Source: Breznakia pachnodae (lineage in GTDB: Bacteria > Bacillota_I > Bacilli_A > Erysipelotrichales > Erysipelotrichaceae). Taken from it: DNA of 64,000 bases. Position 1 is the first letter of the stretch; each line of letters begins with the position of its first letter. The notes under the pieces are model-generated. The model did no database searches. It saw only the letters and a program-made list of their open reading frames with translations, and was not told the origin of the DNA. Shown piece by piece: positions 18,518-27,233 of the stretch. The stretch is taken from NCBI RefSeq assembly GCF_030814225.1, contig NZ_JAUSUR010000004.1, positions 310,001-374,000 of the forward strand. Reading direction: 5' to 3'. Made by a program: the position numbers and the translations under genes.

Positions 18518-19105
18518 GTGAAAAGGAGAATTAATTATTTTGTTGCAATTATTGCGATTACAATACTTGCGATTGTAATTATATTTCGTGACAGTATTGC
18601 AGTAAGTATTGCGCAATCAAATGCTGCTGCTCAAGTTTTATTCAGTTCTGCTTCAGCTTTTGGTGGATTCGCTGTAAGTTATTTTTTTCAAAAAAGAGAA
18701 GAGCAGGAAGAAGACGAAGGTGATTTAAAACTTAATATTTGGAAAGCTCAAAATGAAATAAAATTAAATGAAGTAATTATTAAAGAAATTATAAAAATTA
18801 TGCAAGACCACACGAAAGGTGCTGAAATAACAATAGACAAACTGAATAAGGAAACAAAAACAGTTTGTATGAATCTTCTAACAACCATTTCGCTTGATGG
18901 GATTCGTGGATTGCTGTCAGCAAACTTAAATGTAAACAGTCAAATTAATCGAACTGATACAATTTCTAATCTTGTCCCTGATATCGCACAATTATATTAT
19001 CTGCTTTCTTTAAAGGATAATATCGATATTAAAGGATTAAAAGAATTTTTAAATAAAACGAATGAAATATATGATGAAATTGAAAATGTAATAAAGAAAC
19101 TATAA
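18518..19105 (+). CDS. Small two-helix membrane protein with coiled-coil tail, unknown
   Basis: 195 residues starting at a GTG (18518), chosen because GGAAGGTGAT lies upstream and TATAAT occurs at 18492. Residues 5-25 and about 35-57 are two hydrophobic helices; a charged segment (QKREEQEEDEGD) follows, then a largely helical Lys/Glu-rich cytosolic part. No known domain is recognised. It is alone on the plus strand between msrAB and the GH4 operon and has its own terminator. Confidence 0.72.
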   Translation: MKRRINYFVAIIAITILAIVIIFRDSIAVSIAQSNAAAQVLFSSASAFGGFAVSYFFQKREEQEEDEGDLKLNIWKAQNEIKLNEVIIKEIIKIMQDHTKGAEITIDKLNKETKTVCMNLLTTISLDGIRGLLSANLNVNSQINRTDTISNLVPDIAQLYYLLSLKDNIDIKGLKEFLNKTNEIYDEIENVIKKL

Positions 19106-19132
19106 AAGCCCTTGTTTGATTCAAGGGCTTTT
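19104..19132 (+). terminator. Terminator of the small membrane protein gene
   Basis: AAAAGCCCTTG (19104-19114) and CAAGGGCTTTT (19122-19132) make an eleven-pair stem right after the stop codon. Confidence 0.88.
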
Positions 19133-19179
19133 ATATTGAATAAGTGGGAAAACTAAGTATATTGAGTTTCTAGTATTTT

Positions 19180-20496
19180 CTAGCTAGAAAATTTGGAGAG
19201 ATAATTCTTATTTACTTCTAGCATTTCATCAATTATCGCAGCAGCTACTGTTTCATCCTGTACCAATGGATTGATGGTTAAGGCACTTAGAATCGTACTA
19301 TAATTTCCATTCATTGCACCTTCGGCGCTCATAATTTCATAAGATTTGATTTGTCTGCACAGACCTTCCACCATAATTGGTAATCTACCCATTGTAATTG
19401 GCTTAGGTCCATCTTTTGTAATTACACAACTTATTTCAACTACTTCATCATCCCTAAATGAAGAACATGCTCCATTATTCAGTGTATTTACAATTTGAAT
19501 ATCACATAGATTATTATAAATAGAATTGATTAAGTTACAAGCTGCATCGCTATAATGTGCACCTCCACGTAATTCTATCTCTTTTGGTTTTACATCTAAA
19601 TTTACATCTGCATACTTTTCAAATAGATTCTTTTCAACTTCCTTCACAACCTGTGCTCTGCTTCCTCCTTTACTTGCTTCTTCAAATGCATGCTCATACA
19701 TTTGTTGTTTTACGAAATAATATCGTAAATAAGGACTTGGAATACAGTTTAGCGTATTTAGAAATTCCTTTGTATATGGAATTGTTTCGAAGCGTTCACT
19801 AAATGATAGATTTTCATTGTATTCACCTAGTTTGCTAATTACTTCCTTTGTGATTTCATCACCTTTGTAGTATACATGTAAACCAAAAACCATATGATTT
19901 AATCCAGCAAAATCAATTCTTAATTCTTCTACATCTAAGTTTAATAACTTAGCAATTCTATGCTTAATGACAATTGGAGAATTACATAAACCTATGAATT
20001 TTTTCCATCCACTATAGCGGAAAACTGCCTCTGCATTTAAACCAGCTGGGTTCGTGAAACTAATAATCCAAGCATCTGGACACAATTCTTTACAGTCTTC
20101 GATAATATCCATGATGACTGGAATCGTACGAAGCGCTTTAAACATCCCACCAGGTCCATTGGTTTCTTGTCCGATTACTCTATATTTTAATGGTATGAGT
20201 TCATCATGTTCTCTTGCATCTAACTGACCTACTCTGAACTGAGTAGTTACAAAGTCTGCATCCTTCAGTGCTTCTCTACGATCTAAAGTAGTAAACACTT
20301 TTATATCTGCATTGGCTTTTTTTATCATTCTTCTGGCAAGATTACCAATGATTTCTAATTTTCCTTTACCTTCTTCAATATCAACCAACCATAATTCATC
20401 AATAGGAAGGGTATCGTTTCTTTTAATAAATCCTTCTATTAATTCTGGAGAGTAAGATGACCCACCTCCAATAGTTACAACTTTAAGTTTGTTCAT
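19180..20496 (-). CDS. GH4 6-phospho-beta-glucosidase
   Basis: 438 residues. An N-terminal NAD-binding fold (VVTIGGGSSYSPELIEGF), the metal-binding LCNSP motif and GLNHM are those of glycoside hydrolase family 4, LicH/CelF type. The enzyme needs NAD and a divalent metal and cuts 6-phospho-beta-glucosides by a redox-elimination route. It is the last gene of the operon and would split the sugar phosphate delivered by the PTS encoded at 20839-22777, releasing glucose-6-phosphate and an aglycone. The ribosome site AAAGGAGGTGG is strong. Confidence 0.93.
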   Translation of the reverse strand: MNKLKVVTIGGGSSYSPELIEGFIKRNDTLPIDELWLVDIEEGKGKLEIIGNLARRMIKKANADIKVFTTLDRREALKDADFVTTQFRVGQLDAREHDELIPLKYRVIGQETNGPGGMFKALRTIPVIMDIIEDCKELCPDAWIISFTNPAGLNAEAVFRYSGWKKFIGLCNSPIVIKHRIAKLLNLDVEELRIDFAGLNHMVFGLHVYYKGDEITKEVISKLGEYNENLSFSERFETIPYTKEFLNTLNCIPSPYLRYYFVKQQMYEHAFEEASKGGSRAQVVKEVEKNLFEKYADVNLDVKPKEIELRGGAHYSDAACNLINSIYNNLCDIQIVNTLNNGACSSFRDDEVVEISCVITKDGPKPITMGRLPIMVEGLCRQIKSYEIMSAEGAMNGNYSTILSALTINPLVQDETVAAAIIDEMLEVNKNYLSKFSS

Positions 20497-20509
20497 TTTT
20501 CCACCTCCT

Positions 20510-20833
20510 TTATTTTAAATCTGCTTTTAATAATATTCCCATTTTTAATAAGAGTGGATACAACAAATAGTTCAATGCCAGTATTAACACCGCCATATAA
20601 ATAGCACCTATATAGAAATTAAGAATGATATAATATAGTGCTGTTAATAAAAATATAATCTTAATAAAAGAATCAATATGTTTCATACTCATATTCTCGA
20701 ATAAACACTTTACGTTATACGTCTTTCCACATTGTTTGCAACGCATCCCGTTCAAAAAGAAGAAGTGCAATCCTTTAAAGTTAAGTTCATACTTTGTTGT
20801 ATTACATTTGCATGGTTGTTTTTTTAGTTTCAT
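20510..20833 (-). CDS. Small zinc-ribbon-like two-helix membrane protein
   Basis: 107 residues. The N-terminal half carries CKC (residues 8-10) and CKQC spaced like a zinc ribbon; the C-terminal half has two membrane helices (IIFLLTALYYIILNFYIGAIYM and the VLILALNYLLYPLLL segment). It lies between the EIIA and GH4 genes with gaps of 5 and 13 bases, so it belongs to the operon. I do not recognise the family; a link to the PTS is by position only. Confidence 0.7.
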   Translation of the reverse strand: MKLKKQPCKCNTTKYELNFKGLHFFFLNGMRCKQCGKTYNVKCLFENMSMKHIDSFIKIIFLLTALYYIILNFYIGAIYMAVLILALNYLLYPLLLKMGILLKADLK

Positions 20834-20838
20834 AGTTT

Positions 20839-21174
20839 TTACCCTATTAAATTGTGTTCGTCCAGTAAAGCAAATAATTTTCTAGTATATTGAATTGAAT
20901 TTGAAGCAATCATACAGATATCCATCGCATGAATCATCAATACTGATGGTAGTACACTTCCATCCTCAGCATCTTCGCTAAGAAATGAAAATTGATACTT
21001 ATGAGCTTTTAAAAGTCCTTCTTGTGCTTCATCCAATATCTGATAAGCTAATTCTTTTTCGCCAATGTTAAAGCGATCAAATGCATCAAACACTTTCGCA
21101 TTGGCATCCCCAGCATAAGCAATCATCATTGATAGGCTTTGCTCAAATTCTTCATTTTTATTCTCGTTCATCAT
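20839..21174 (-). CDS. PTS lactose/cellobiose-family EIIA component
   Basis: About 111 residues. Start is uncertain: a GTG at 21195 touches the EIIC stop, but GGGTGA favours the ATG at 21174 (or 21171). The helical core and the SVLMIHAMDICMIASNSI segment, with the phosphorylated histidine, mark an EIIA of the Lac family, though several conserved residues around it (usually HAQDHLM) differ. It hands phosphate to the EIIB at 22460. Confidence 0.87.
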   Translation of the reverse strand: MMNENKNEEFEQSLSMMIAYAGDANAKVFDAFDRFNIGEKELAYQILDEAQEGLLKAHKYQFSFLSEDAEDGSVLPSVLMIHAMDICMIASNSIQYTRKLFALLDEHNLIG

Positions 21175-21195
21175 TTCACCCATCTTTCTAGTCAC

Positions 21196-22446
21196 CTATA
21201 CAGTAACTGCTGTTTCTTCATCTACTTTTTGTCGATCATACATTTTGATGAATGGATAGTAGATGAAACAATTTAGAACCATTAGTATTAACCACCAAAT
21301 TAAATTGGCAACGTTACCTCCTGATGACAGATATGATCCTAAGAATCCTGGTAAAGCCCAGTGTAATGTAATATACGTTCTTCCTATAACATTGAGATAG
21401 GATAGAAGCCAAGTCATTAATAAATTAAATGTATTGGTAAAGAGGAATGGAATCAGCATAATTGGATTTAGTACAATTGGCATACCAAACCATAATGGTT
21501 CTGTAACGCCAAAGACTGCAGGTACCATTGCTAGTTTTCCTATTTCTTTTAGATGTGATGATCTACATTTGACTGCCATCATAATACAGATAGCAAATGC
21601 AGAGACACTAGAGTCCTGGAAGAAACTTTCAAATGATGGAGTGATGATATATGGCATTGCCTGTCCTGCAGCAACAGCTGCTGCATTTGCTTCGATATTA
21701 GCAAGTGCGAATGGATATAGTGCTCCTCCATTGAAGGCAATAATACTTCCTCCATGAATTCCTGCAAACCATAAAGAGCGAGAAACCAGACTTTCAGATA
21801 GAACTGCTAATGGAGAATCGGCAGCTACTGCGAGTGGAGAAATAATCAGTGAAATCAACTCTGGGATATTTACTCCTAATACCAAACGAATGCCCCATAC
21901 GATGACAACGATAACACTCAATGATATTAACATTTCAAATGCTGCTGAAATAACTGGTGGCACTGAATCAGGCATCTTGATGAGGATTCCTCTTTTTGTA
22001 AATTGATAATTCAGTGTAACCGTGATAACTCCAGCTAGAATTGCACAGAAGATTCCCTGTGATCCCATATAAGCCAGACTAAGTGTTCCTTCCTCAGTTA
22101 ATGGATTGACCATAATCAAGAAGATTGCAACTGTTGCAACTCCATTAACCAGTGGTTGAAGTTTTACTGTATTTGCCAGTGAGTATCCAATAGCAAATGA
22201 CATATATAATGCGATCATTCCTAATGTAAGAACATTGGGGACATTTAAGATACTTACATAAGGGGCTACTATTTCTGCCCAAGTATCATTTGGAAAATAA
22301 CAGATCAGCAAAAACATACTACCAATTAATACAATCGCTAAGGTAGATGTAAATGCATCACGTATTGCTAATAAATATTTATTTGATGCCATCTTAAATA
22401 AAGGCGGCATAATCCTATCTTCCATAAATTGAACAACTTTGTTCAT
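21196..22446 (-). CDS. PTS lactose/cellobiose-family EIIC permease
   Basis: 416 residues with about ten membrane helices. It shows the family N-terminus (VVQFMEDRIMPPLFKMASNKYLLAIRDAFTS) and the substrate-loop motif VTEPLWFGMPIVLNP. It imports a sugar during phosphorylation by the adjoining EIIB. It is a paralogue of the EIIC at 13626. Genes for EIIB upstream and EIIA downstream complete the transporter. Confidence 0.93.
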   Translation of the reverse strand: MNKVVQFMEDRIMPPLFKMASNKYLLAIRDAFTSTLAIVLIGSMFLLICYFPNDTWAEIVAPYVSILNVPNVLTLGMIALYMSFAIGYSLANTVKLQPLVNGVATVAIFLIMVNPLTEEGTLSLAYMGSQGIFCAILAGVITVTLNYQFTKRGILIKMPDSVPPVISAAFEMLISLSVIVVIVWGIRLVLGVNIPELISLIISPLAVAADSPLAVLSESLVSRSLWFAGIHGGSIIAFNGGALYPFALANIEANAAAVAAGQAMPYIITPSFESFFQDSSVSAFAICIMMAVKCRSSHLKEIGKLAMVPAVFGVTEPLWFGMPIVLNPIMLIPFLFTNTFNLLMTWLLSYLNVIGRTYITLHWALPGFLGSYLSSGGNVANLIWWLILMVLNCFIYYPFIKMYDRQKVDEETAVTV

Positions 22447-22459
22447 AATTTTGTCCTTT

Positions 22460-22777
22460 CTATGAATTTATGGTATTCATACGATTTTCAATTTGACTAA
22501 CAACTTTTTTTGCATCCTGTAAACCATAAGCTACTACATCAATGACATCAACAGGAATATCCAGCTCATTGCATTTTTCACTTACAGCACTTAAATAATT
22601 ACGAATCTGTGGAGCCAACAATACAATGTCGTAGTTTTCAAATGGCAGTTCAGAAATCTCTGATACGGAAGCACATTCTACTTCGATTCCACTTTTGAAT
22701 TCTTCTGTGTATTTTATTATTTTAGTAATCATATTTTTACTTGTTATAGCGAATTGACAAATAATTAATGCTTTCAT
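22460..22777 (-). CDS. PTS EIIB component with a divergent phosphocysteine loop
   Basis: 105 residues, the size of a Lac-family EIIB. Cys7 is at the right place (MKALIICQF), but the loop after it reads QFAITSKNM where relatives have xAGMSTSxL. The second half keeps the family pattern (YDIVLLAPQIRNYL). Context between two PTS genes supports the call. Activity is likely but the loop change may alter partner choice. Confidence 0.82.
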   Translation of the reverse strand: MKALIICQFAITSKNMITKIIKYTEEFKSGIEVECASVSEISELPFENYDIVLLAPQIRNYLSAVSEKCNELDIPVDVIDVVAYGLQDAKKVVSQIENRMNTINS

Positions 22778-22807
22778 AATAATTTTCCCCCTTTTGTTCG
22801 AATCGTA

Positions 22808-23533
22808 TTATGTTTTTACCTGATTTAGGATATTTTTAAAATTCTTACTGTAAACTAATTCTTTTTCTGAATCATCATCAAGCGCTGATTCAACACAACA
22901 TTTCATGACTTCAAAATAATTAAACGGTGTATCCGTTCCGAATAGAACTTGTGACAGTACACCTTTATCTTTGGCATCATTGATAACTTTTCCATTGATA
23001 TTTGATATTTCAATATAACAGTTCTTGTTTTCCATACATACTTCAATTGCATGACTAGTCATAAACAAGATACCAGCATGTGCCATAATAAAGTTTATAT
23101 TTGGATAACGTTTTGCAGCTTCTGCAAACTTGTATGGATGAACAAAGTTATTATCACCACAATAGCAGATAACTGGCAGATGATATTTATTGGCAACTTC
23201 AAAGGTTGGACCAGTAACTGAAAAATCATCGATGGAGAACCCATGTGTAGGTGTATCTAATTTCAATCCTTTCAGTCCCAGTTCAACAACTGCTCTTTCC
23301 AGTTCTTTTTCTGGGTTCTTTTGGGTATGATCAAGAATTGCAAAACCAATTAATCGATCTGGATATTTCTTAACCATGTCACCTATATAATCATTATTTG
23401 GATATGGAACATACGAGAATACCACTGCCTGATCAATATTTGATTCATCCATCTGAGCAATAATTTCTTCTGCGCTCTGTCCCTTTCTTCCCCTACGATT
23501 ACCTATATGATTGTGTGCATCAATTACAAACAT
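22808..23533 (-). CDS. Amidohydrolase-2-type TIM-barrel hydrolase
   Basis: 241 residues from the ATG at 23533, with AGGTGGTG upstream; a GTG at 23542 would overlap the preceding gene. The metal-binding DAHNHIGN start, a FIMAHAG segment near the middle and FGTDTPFN near the C-terminus fit PF04909 (amidohydrolase 2), which includes decarboxylases and hydrolases of aromatic and lactone-like acids. It lies two bases after a paralogue (23536-24264) with about the same length, and before the EIIB gene. Substrate unknown; an aglycone from a phospho-glucoside is a reasonable guess. Confidence 0.85.
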   Translation of the reverse strand: MFVIDAHNHIGNRRGRKGQSAEEIIAQMDESNIDQAVVFSYVPYPNNDYIGDMVKKYPDRLIGFAILDHTQKNPEKELERAVVELGLKGLKLDTPTHGFSIDDFSVTGPTFEVANKYHLPVICYCGDNNFVHPYKFAEAAKRYPNINFIMAHAGILFMTSHAIEVCMENKNCYIEISNINGKVINDAKDKGVLSQVLFGTDTPFNYFEVMKCCVESALDDDSEKELVYSKNFKNILNQVKT

Positions 23534-23535
23534 AT

Positions 23536-24264
23536 TCACCACCTTCTTTCTGTAATTAAATCTTCCATGTTCTTATAAGTGATTTTATGAAAAACTTCTG
23601 GGTCGTCGGTTGCATAATGCATCTTTAGTTTTTCCATTTCAAAATGGTAGAATGGAATATCTGTTCCCATTAGAAATTTATCTGGACAACTGCTGACTGC
23701 TCTTCTAACAGCACTTAAGGAAACTGTAGAACCATCAAGATAAATATTACTATTGCGCTTACAAACTTTAATTGCATCATTGGATAACCAACAGCCACCC
23801 ATATGAGCCATTTGGAATGTAACATTTGGCCAGCGTTTCGCCGTTTTTTCAAACTGCAATGGAGAACTATTCGGTGCGTCTGATGTACAGTGAATAATAC
23901 AATGCAGCCGATAGCGATCACAGATTTCAAGTAACGGATCTAACATGTAAGCACGATCTGCAGGAAAGGCATCACACACAGGATGTAACTTCAATCCTTT
24001 TACACAACGATTCAATACATAGTCAGTAAATCGTTCCACACAATCTTCGTGATAAGGATTGATAAAGGCAAAAGGTATAAATCGCTCTTCATGACCTTTG
24101 ACTTGTTCTAGCATTCTTTCATTTTCTTCAATGGTAGAATTAGCAGGCATTAAGAACACCTTTTCAATATCAGCATCATCCATTTCTTTTAATAACCCCT
24201 CAATATTCAAAACCTCTTCATTTCTGTTCTTTAAATGAACGTGAGAATCCATAAACTTTTTCAT
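23536..24264 (-). CDS. Amidohydrolase-2-type TIM-barrel hydrolase, paralogue
   Basis: 242 residues. It begins MKKFMDSHVHLKN, with the HxH metal site, followed by FQMAHMGG and FLMGTDIPFYHFE, the same motif order as the downstream gene. It is the first gene of the operon and starts 254 bases from the divergent RpiR regulator gene. The pair may form a heteromer or act on two successive intermediates. Not a typical sugar-pathway enzyme, hence notable here. Confidence 0.85.
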   Translation of the reverse strand: MKKFMDSHVHLKNRNEEVLNIEGLLKEMDDADIEKVFLMPANSTIEENERMLEQVKGHEERFIPFAFINPYHEDCVERFTDYVLNRCVKGLKLHPVCDAFPADRAYMLDPLLEICDRYRLHCIIHCTSDAPNSSPLQFEKTAKRWPNVTFQMAHMGGCWLSNDAIKVCKRNSNIYLDGSTVSLSAVRRAVSSCPDKFLMGTDIPFYHFEMEKLKMHYATDDPEVFHKITYKNMEDLITERRW

Positions 24265-24350
24265 ATTCTCCTCCTTTCTTTGTAATCGCTTACATAATAC
24301 ACCATATTTCTCACTTTCTAGGGTTCAACATATGACACTTTCGAGTCAAT

Positions 24351-24442
24351 AGTGAAACAAACGTGTCAGAATGAATATGAAAACATACTGATTGGTCGAA
24401 ATATCTTCACTAAAGTGATGCATTTGATACAATTGTTTCACT
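24351..24442. promoter_or_regulatory. Candidate RpiR operator sites between divergent genes
   Basis: AGTGAAACAA (24351-24360) recurs inverted as TTGTTTCACT (24433-24442), and between them lies the palindrome TCACT-AA-AGTGA (24407-24418). The sites sit between the amidohydrolase/PTS operon and the RpiR gene, next to a TATAAT at 24473 that suits the RpiR gene. Assignment to the RpiR protein is inference. Confidence 0.5.
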
Positions 24443-24518
24443 TAATGATACACTCAATATTTTTATATTCGCTATAATATAGGTAAGAGTGCCCTATTTA
24501 TAGAGAGGAGTATATAAT

Positions 24519-25376
24519 ATGAGTTTTTTCCTAGAATTGCAGAAAAATAAGAATTCAACACCAATTGAAAAAGCAATTACCAACTTCATCATTAACTATC
24601 CAAATCAGGTAATTGAAATGACAATGGAAGATCTTGCAAAAAGTACATATACTTCACGTTCCACAATTGCTCGTTTTTGTAAGAAACAAGGATATGATGG
24701 ATTCAATAATTTAAAAATGCAACTTGCTATTGAACTGAATTTATTTTTAAAAGGTGAAGAAACAACATTATCTTCCCTACCTTTTGAAAAAGGTGATGAA
24801 TCCTCAGAGATTGTAGATAAGATTATTTCACAAAGTACATTCTCTATTTCTGAAACTATCAGATCCAATCCAATTGAAAAAATCGAGAACCTTGCTGATA
24901 AGATTCTCGCTGCAGACCATGTGGTTTTCCTAGGTGTACAGTTTAGTGGAGTTGTTGCTTATGATGCGCATTTAAAATTCTCCAGAATTGGACTACATAG
25001 TAAATACTTTACTGTGGAAAGTGATATCTTAACCTATTCTTATTTTGCATCTCCCAATGATGTTGTATTCCTTCTGTCTTACTCTGGCGAAACCTCAGTT
25101 ATGTTAGAAGCTGCAAAACACATTAAGAACAGAGGTTCTTACATGGTATCCATTACCAAGAATTATAAAAATTCTTTATTAGATTATTGTAATTTGAATA
25201 TGTATATTAATAGTATTGATGATCCAAACAACAACTTATCACTATCATCAAGAATTGCTACATTGGGTCTTATTGATGTAATATATGGAATATTATTTAA
25301 TGAACAAAACGAGAACTTCTATGATCGATTAATGAAAATAAATAAACTATATAAAAAAGATTTTGGTAATTATTAA
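24519..25376 (+). CDS. MurR/RpiR-family transcriptional regulator
   Basis: 285 residues: an HTH_6 domain (residues 1-77; TMEDLAKSTYTSRSTIARFCKKQGYDG split across the recognition helix) and a SIS sugar-phosphate-binding domain (about 125-260; VVFLGVQFSGV, FLLSYSGETSVM). RpiR proteins sense phosphosugars. It is divergent from the amidohydrolase/PTS/GH4 operon, which it probably controls, and its stop overlaps the start of the AEC transporter gene by one base (TAATG). Confidence 0.92.
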   Translation: MSFFLELQKNKNSTPIEKAITNFIINYPNQVIEMTMEDLAKSTYTSRSTIARFCKKQGYDGFNNLKMQLAIELNLFLKGEETTLSSLPFEKGDESSEIVDKIISQSTFSISETIRSNPIEKIENLADKILAADHVVFLGVQFSGVVAYDAHLKFSRIGLHSKYFTVESDILTYSYFASPNDVVFLLSYSGETSVMLEAAKHIKNRGSYMVSITKNYKNSLLDYCNLNMYINSIDDPNNNLSLSSRIATLGLIDVIYGILFNEQNENFYDRLMKINKLYKKDFGNY

Positions 25377-26293
25377 TGTCCTCATCAACCATAACAATCA
25401 TTGGACAGATTATCTCCATGTTCATTCTAATTGGAATTGGATACACATTACACAAACTAGGCATACTAAATAAAACTGTATCAAAAAGTTTATCTGATAT
25501 CCTAATTAATCTAACGATTCCAATTGTCATCTTTCTCTCATTTAATAAACCCTATAATAATATAGATGCAACAAATCTACTAATAAGTTTTGTTTTTTCC
25601 ATCATCGCTCATTTATTATTTATCCTTACAGCACAATTACTCTTAAAAGATCCCATTGATAAAAATATAGTAGCAATCCCGAATTCAGGATTTATGGGAA
25701 TCCCTTTAGTATCTGCAATTGTAGGAGAATACGCTATATTCTATATTTCAGCATATATGGTAGTCAATTCGATTGTACAGTGGACATATGGATATAATAC
25801 ACTTAGTCCTCATAATAAATTATCCTTGAAGAAACTATTTCTATCTCCTTTAATTATTTCAATCCTAATATCGTTATTTGTATACTTTATGAATATTCAA
25901 ATATCTTCTATAGTTACTACTCCATTAACCTACTTAGGTAATATGAATACACCACTTGCAATGTTAGTGCTAGGTTCTTTCCTTGCATCAAGCAATATAA
26001 AAGACCATCTTGATGAACTAAAAAAGAATCTTCCACCAATTCTAATTCGTCTTATTCTATTACCACTTATTTGTGTACTCTTAGGATTCTTTGTAGGAAA
26101 AGACTTAGATTTTCTAAGAAGAATCATCCTGATTCTCTCAGCCTCTCCTGCAGCAATCAGTGTTGCATTATTCACAGAAAAAGCAAAGCTAAATTCAAAT
26201 CGAGCATCCGTGCTGATTTGCCTATCTACTTTGCTTAGTTTATTTACGATTCCAATCATCCTTGAAATTGCAATATCGTTTTGGAGTCTTTAA
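25376..26293 (+). CDS. AEC-family transporter (auxin efflux carrier fold)
   Basis: 305 residues with about ten membrane helices in two inverted halves. Small-residue helix breaks such as NSGFMGIPLVSAIVG and the C-terminal LSASPAAISVALFTEKA are typical of the AEC/malonate-malate permease family, which moves organic acids. Coupled to the RpiR gene by a one-base overlap, it may export or import the acidic product of the neighbouring pathway; this is inference. Confidence 0.88.
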   Translation: MSSSTITIIGQIISMFILIGIGYTLHKLGILNKTVSKSLSDILINLTIPIVIFLSFNKPYNNIDATNLLISFVFSIIAHLLFILTAQLLLKDPIDKNIVAIPNSGFMGIPLVSAIVGEYAIFYISAYMVVNSIVQWTYGYNTLSPHNKLSLKKLFLSPLIISILISLFVYFMNIQISSIVTTPLTYLGNMNTPLAMLVLGSFLASSNIKDHLDELKKNLPPILIRLILLPLICVLLGFFVGKDLDFLRRIILILSASPAAISVALFTEKAKLNSNRASVLICLSTLLSLFTIPIILEIAISFWSL

Positions 26294-26307
26294 TCTCTAT
26301 ATAAAAC

Positions 26308-26328
26308 AAAAGCCCAACTAGGGCTTTT
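26308..26328. terminator. Shared bidirectional terminator
   Basis: AAAAGCCC (26308-26315) and GGGCTTTT (26321-26328) lie between the converging AEC and HAD genes; the A and T flanks allow function on both strands. Confidence 0.8.
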
Positions 26329-27097
26329 ATAATAAATTGAAGTGCTTTAACGCATTTACTACACCATCATTGTCGACATCGTCTGTGACATAGTCAGCTA
26401 CATCTTTTACTTCTTTTGAAGCATTTCCCATCGCAACCCCAACTGCCACATGTTTCAGCATTGGAATATCATTTCCACCATCTCCTAATGCCATCGTTTC
26501 TGATAACTTAATATCAAAGTGTTCCAGAAACTTATCAATACCATTCTGTTTCGTTCCACCCATTGGTGATACATCACAAAATAAATGATGCCAACGTGAA
26601 GAAATACTGTTTGGTAATAATTTCATAATTTCTTTTTCCTGTGGTTCATCCACAAACAACATACACTGATATACGTTATAATCCGTTAAGATACTAACAT
26701 CACTTGCAGGGGTTGCATCATTCTTAGTAATCTTATTTAACTCCTCTACTCGCTCATTTCGTTTATTATAAAACTTTCTGTCTTTGGTAATAAAACCACA
26801 TGCAATCGGATGATCTTCAATATAGTTTAATAAAGTTTTTATATCATCTTTATCAACTGCATTTTCATATATCACTTCATCACCTGAAAAACAGTACTGT
26901 CCATTCATTGTGATAAATCCATCAAAGGGTAAATCCTCCAATGCACCTAACCCATCTTTTCCTCTTCCTGTCGCAATAAATAACTTAATTCCCTTCTTAC
27001 GTAAATCCTTTAATGCCTGGATTGTGGAATCCGCTATCTTATGCGTTTTAAAACTTATAAGTGTTCCATCAATATCAAAAAAAATCGCTTTAATCAT
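26327..27097 (-). CDS. Cof-type HAD-IIB phosphatase
   Basis: 256 residues. Motif I is FFDIDGTLISF at the N-terminus, motif II is FIATGRG, and motif IV is LGDGGNDIPMLKHV. The cap lies between residues 80 and 190. It resembles the HAD-IIB phosphatases at 11333 and 54833. Cytosolic; substrate, probably a sugar phosphate, is unknown. Single-gene unit with the ribosome site GGGAGGAC. Confidence 0.9.
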   Translation of the reverse strand: MIKAIFFDIDGTLISFKTHKIADSTIQALKDLRKKGIKLFIATGRGKDGLGALEDLPFDGFITMNGQYCFSGDEVIYENAVDKDDIKTLLNYIEDHPIACGFITKDRKFYNKRNERVEELNKITKNDATPASDVSILTDYNVYQCMLFVDEPQEKEIMKLLPNSISSRWHHLFCDVSPMGGTKQNGIDKFLEHFDIKLSETMALGDGGNDIPMLKHVAVGVAMGNASKEVKDVADYVTDDVDNDGVVNALKHFNLL

Positions 27098-27233
27098 CTC
27101 TTTATGTCCTCCCTAAGATAAAGTATACCATGATTATTTTAGTGGTTTATATAACAATTCTATAAATTAAAATTAATATATGATAAAATTCTATTAAAGT
27201 TATAATTATATGAGAGAAAGAGAATGGTGAATT

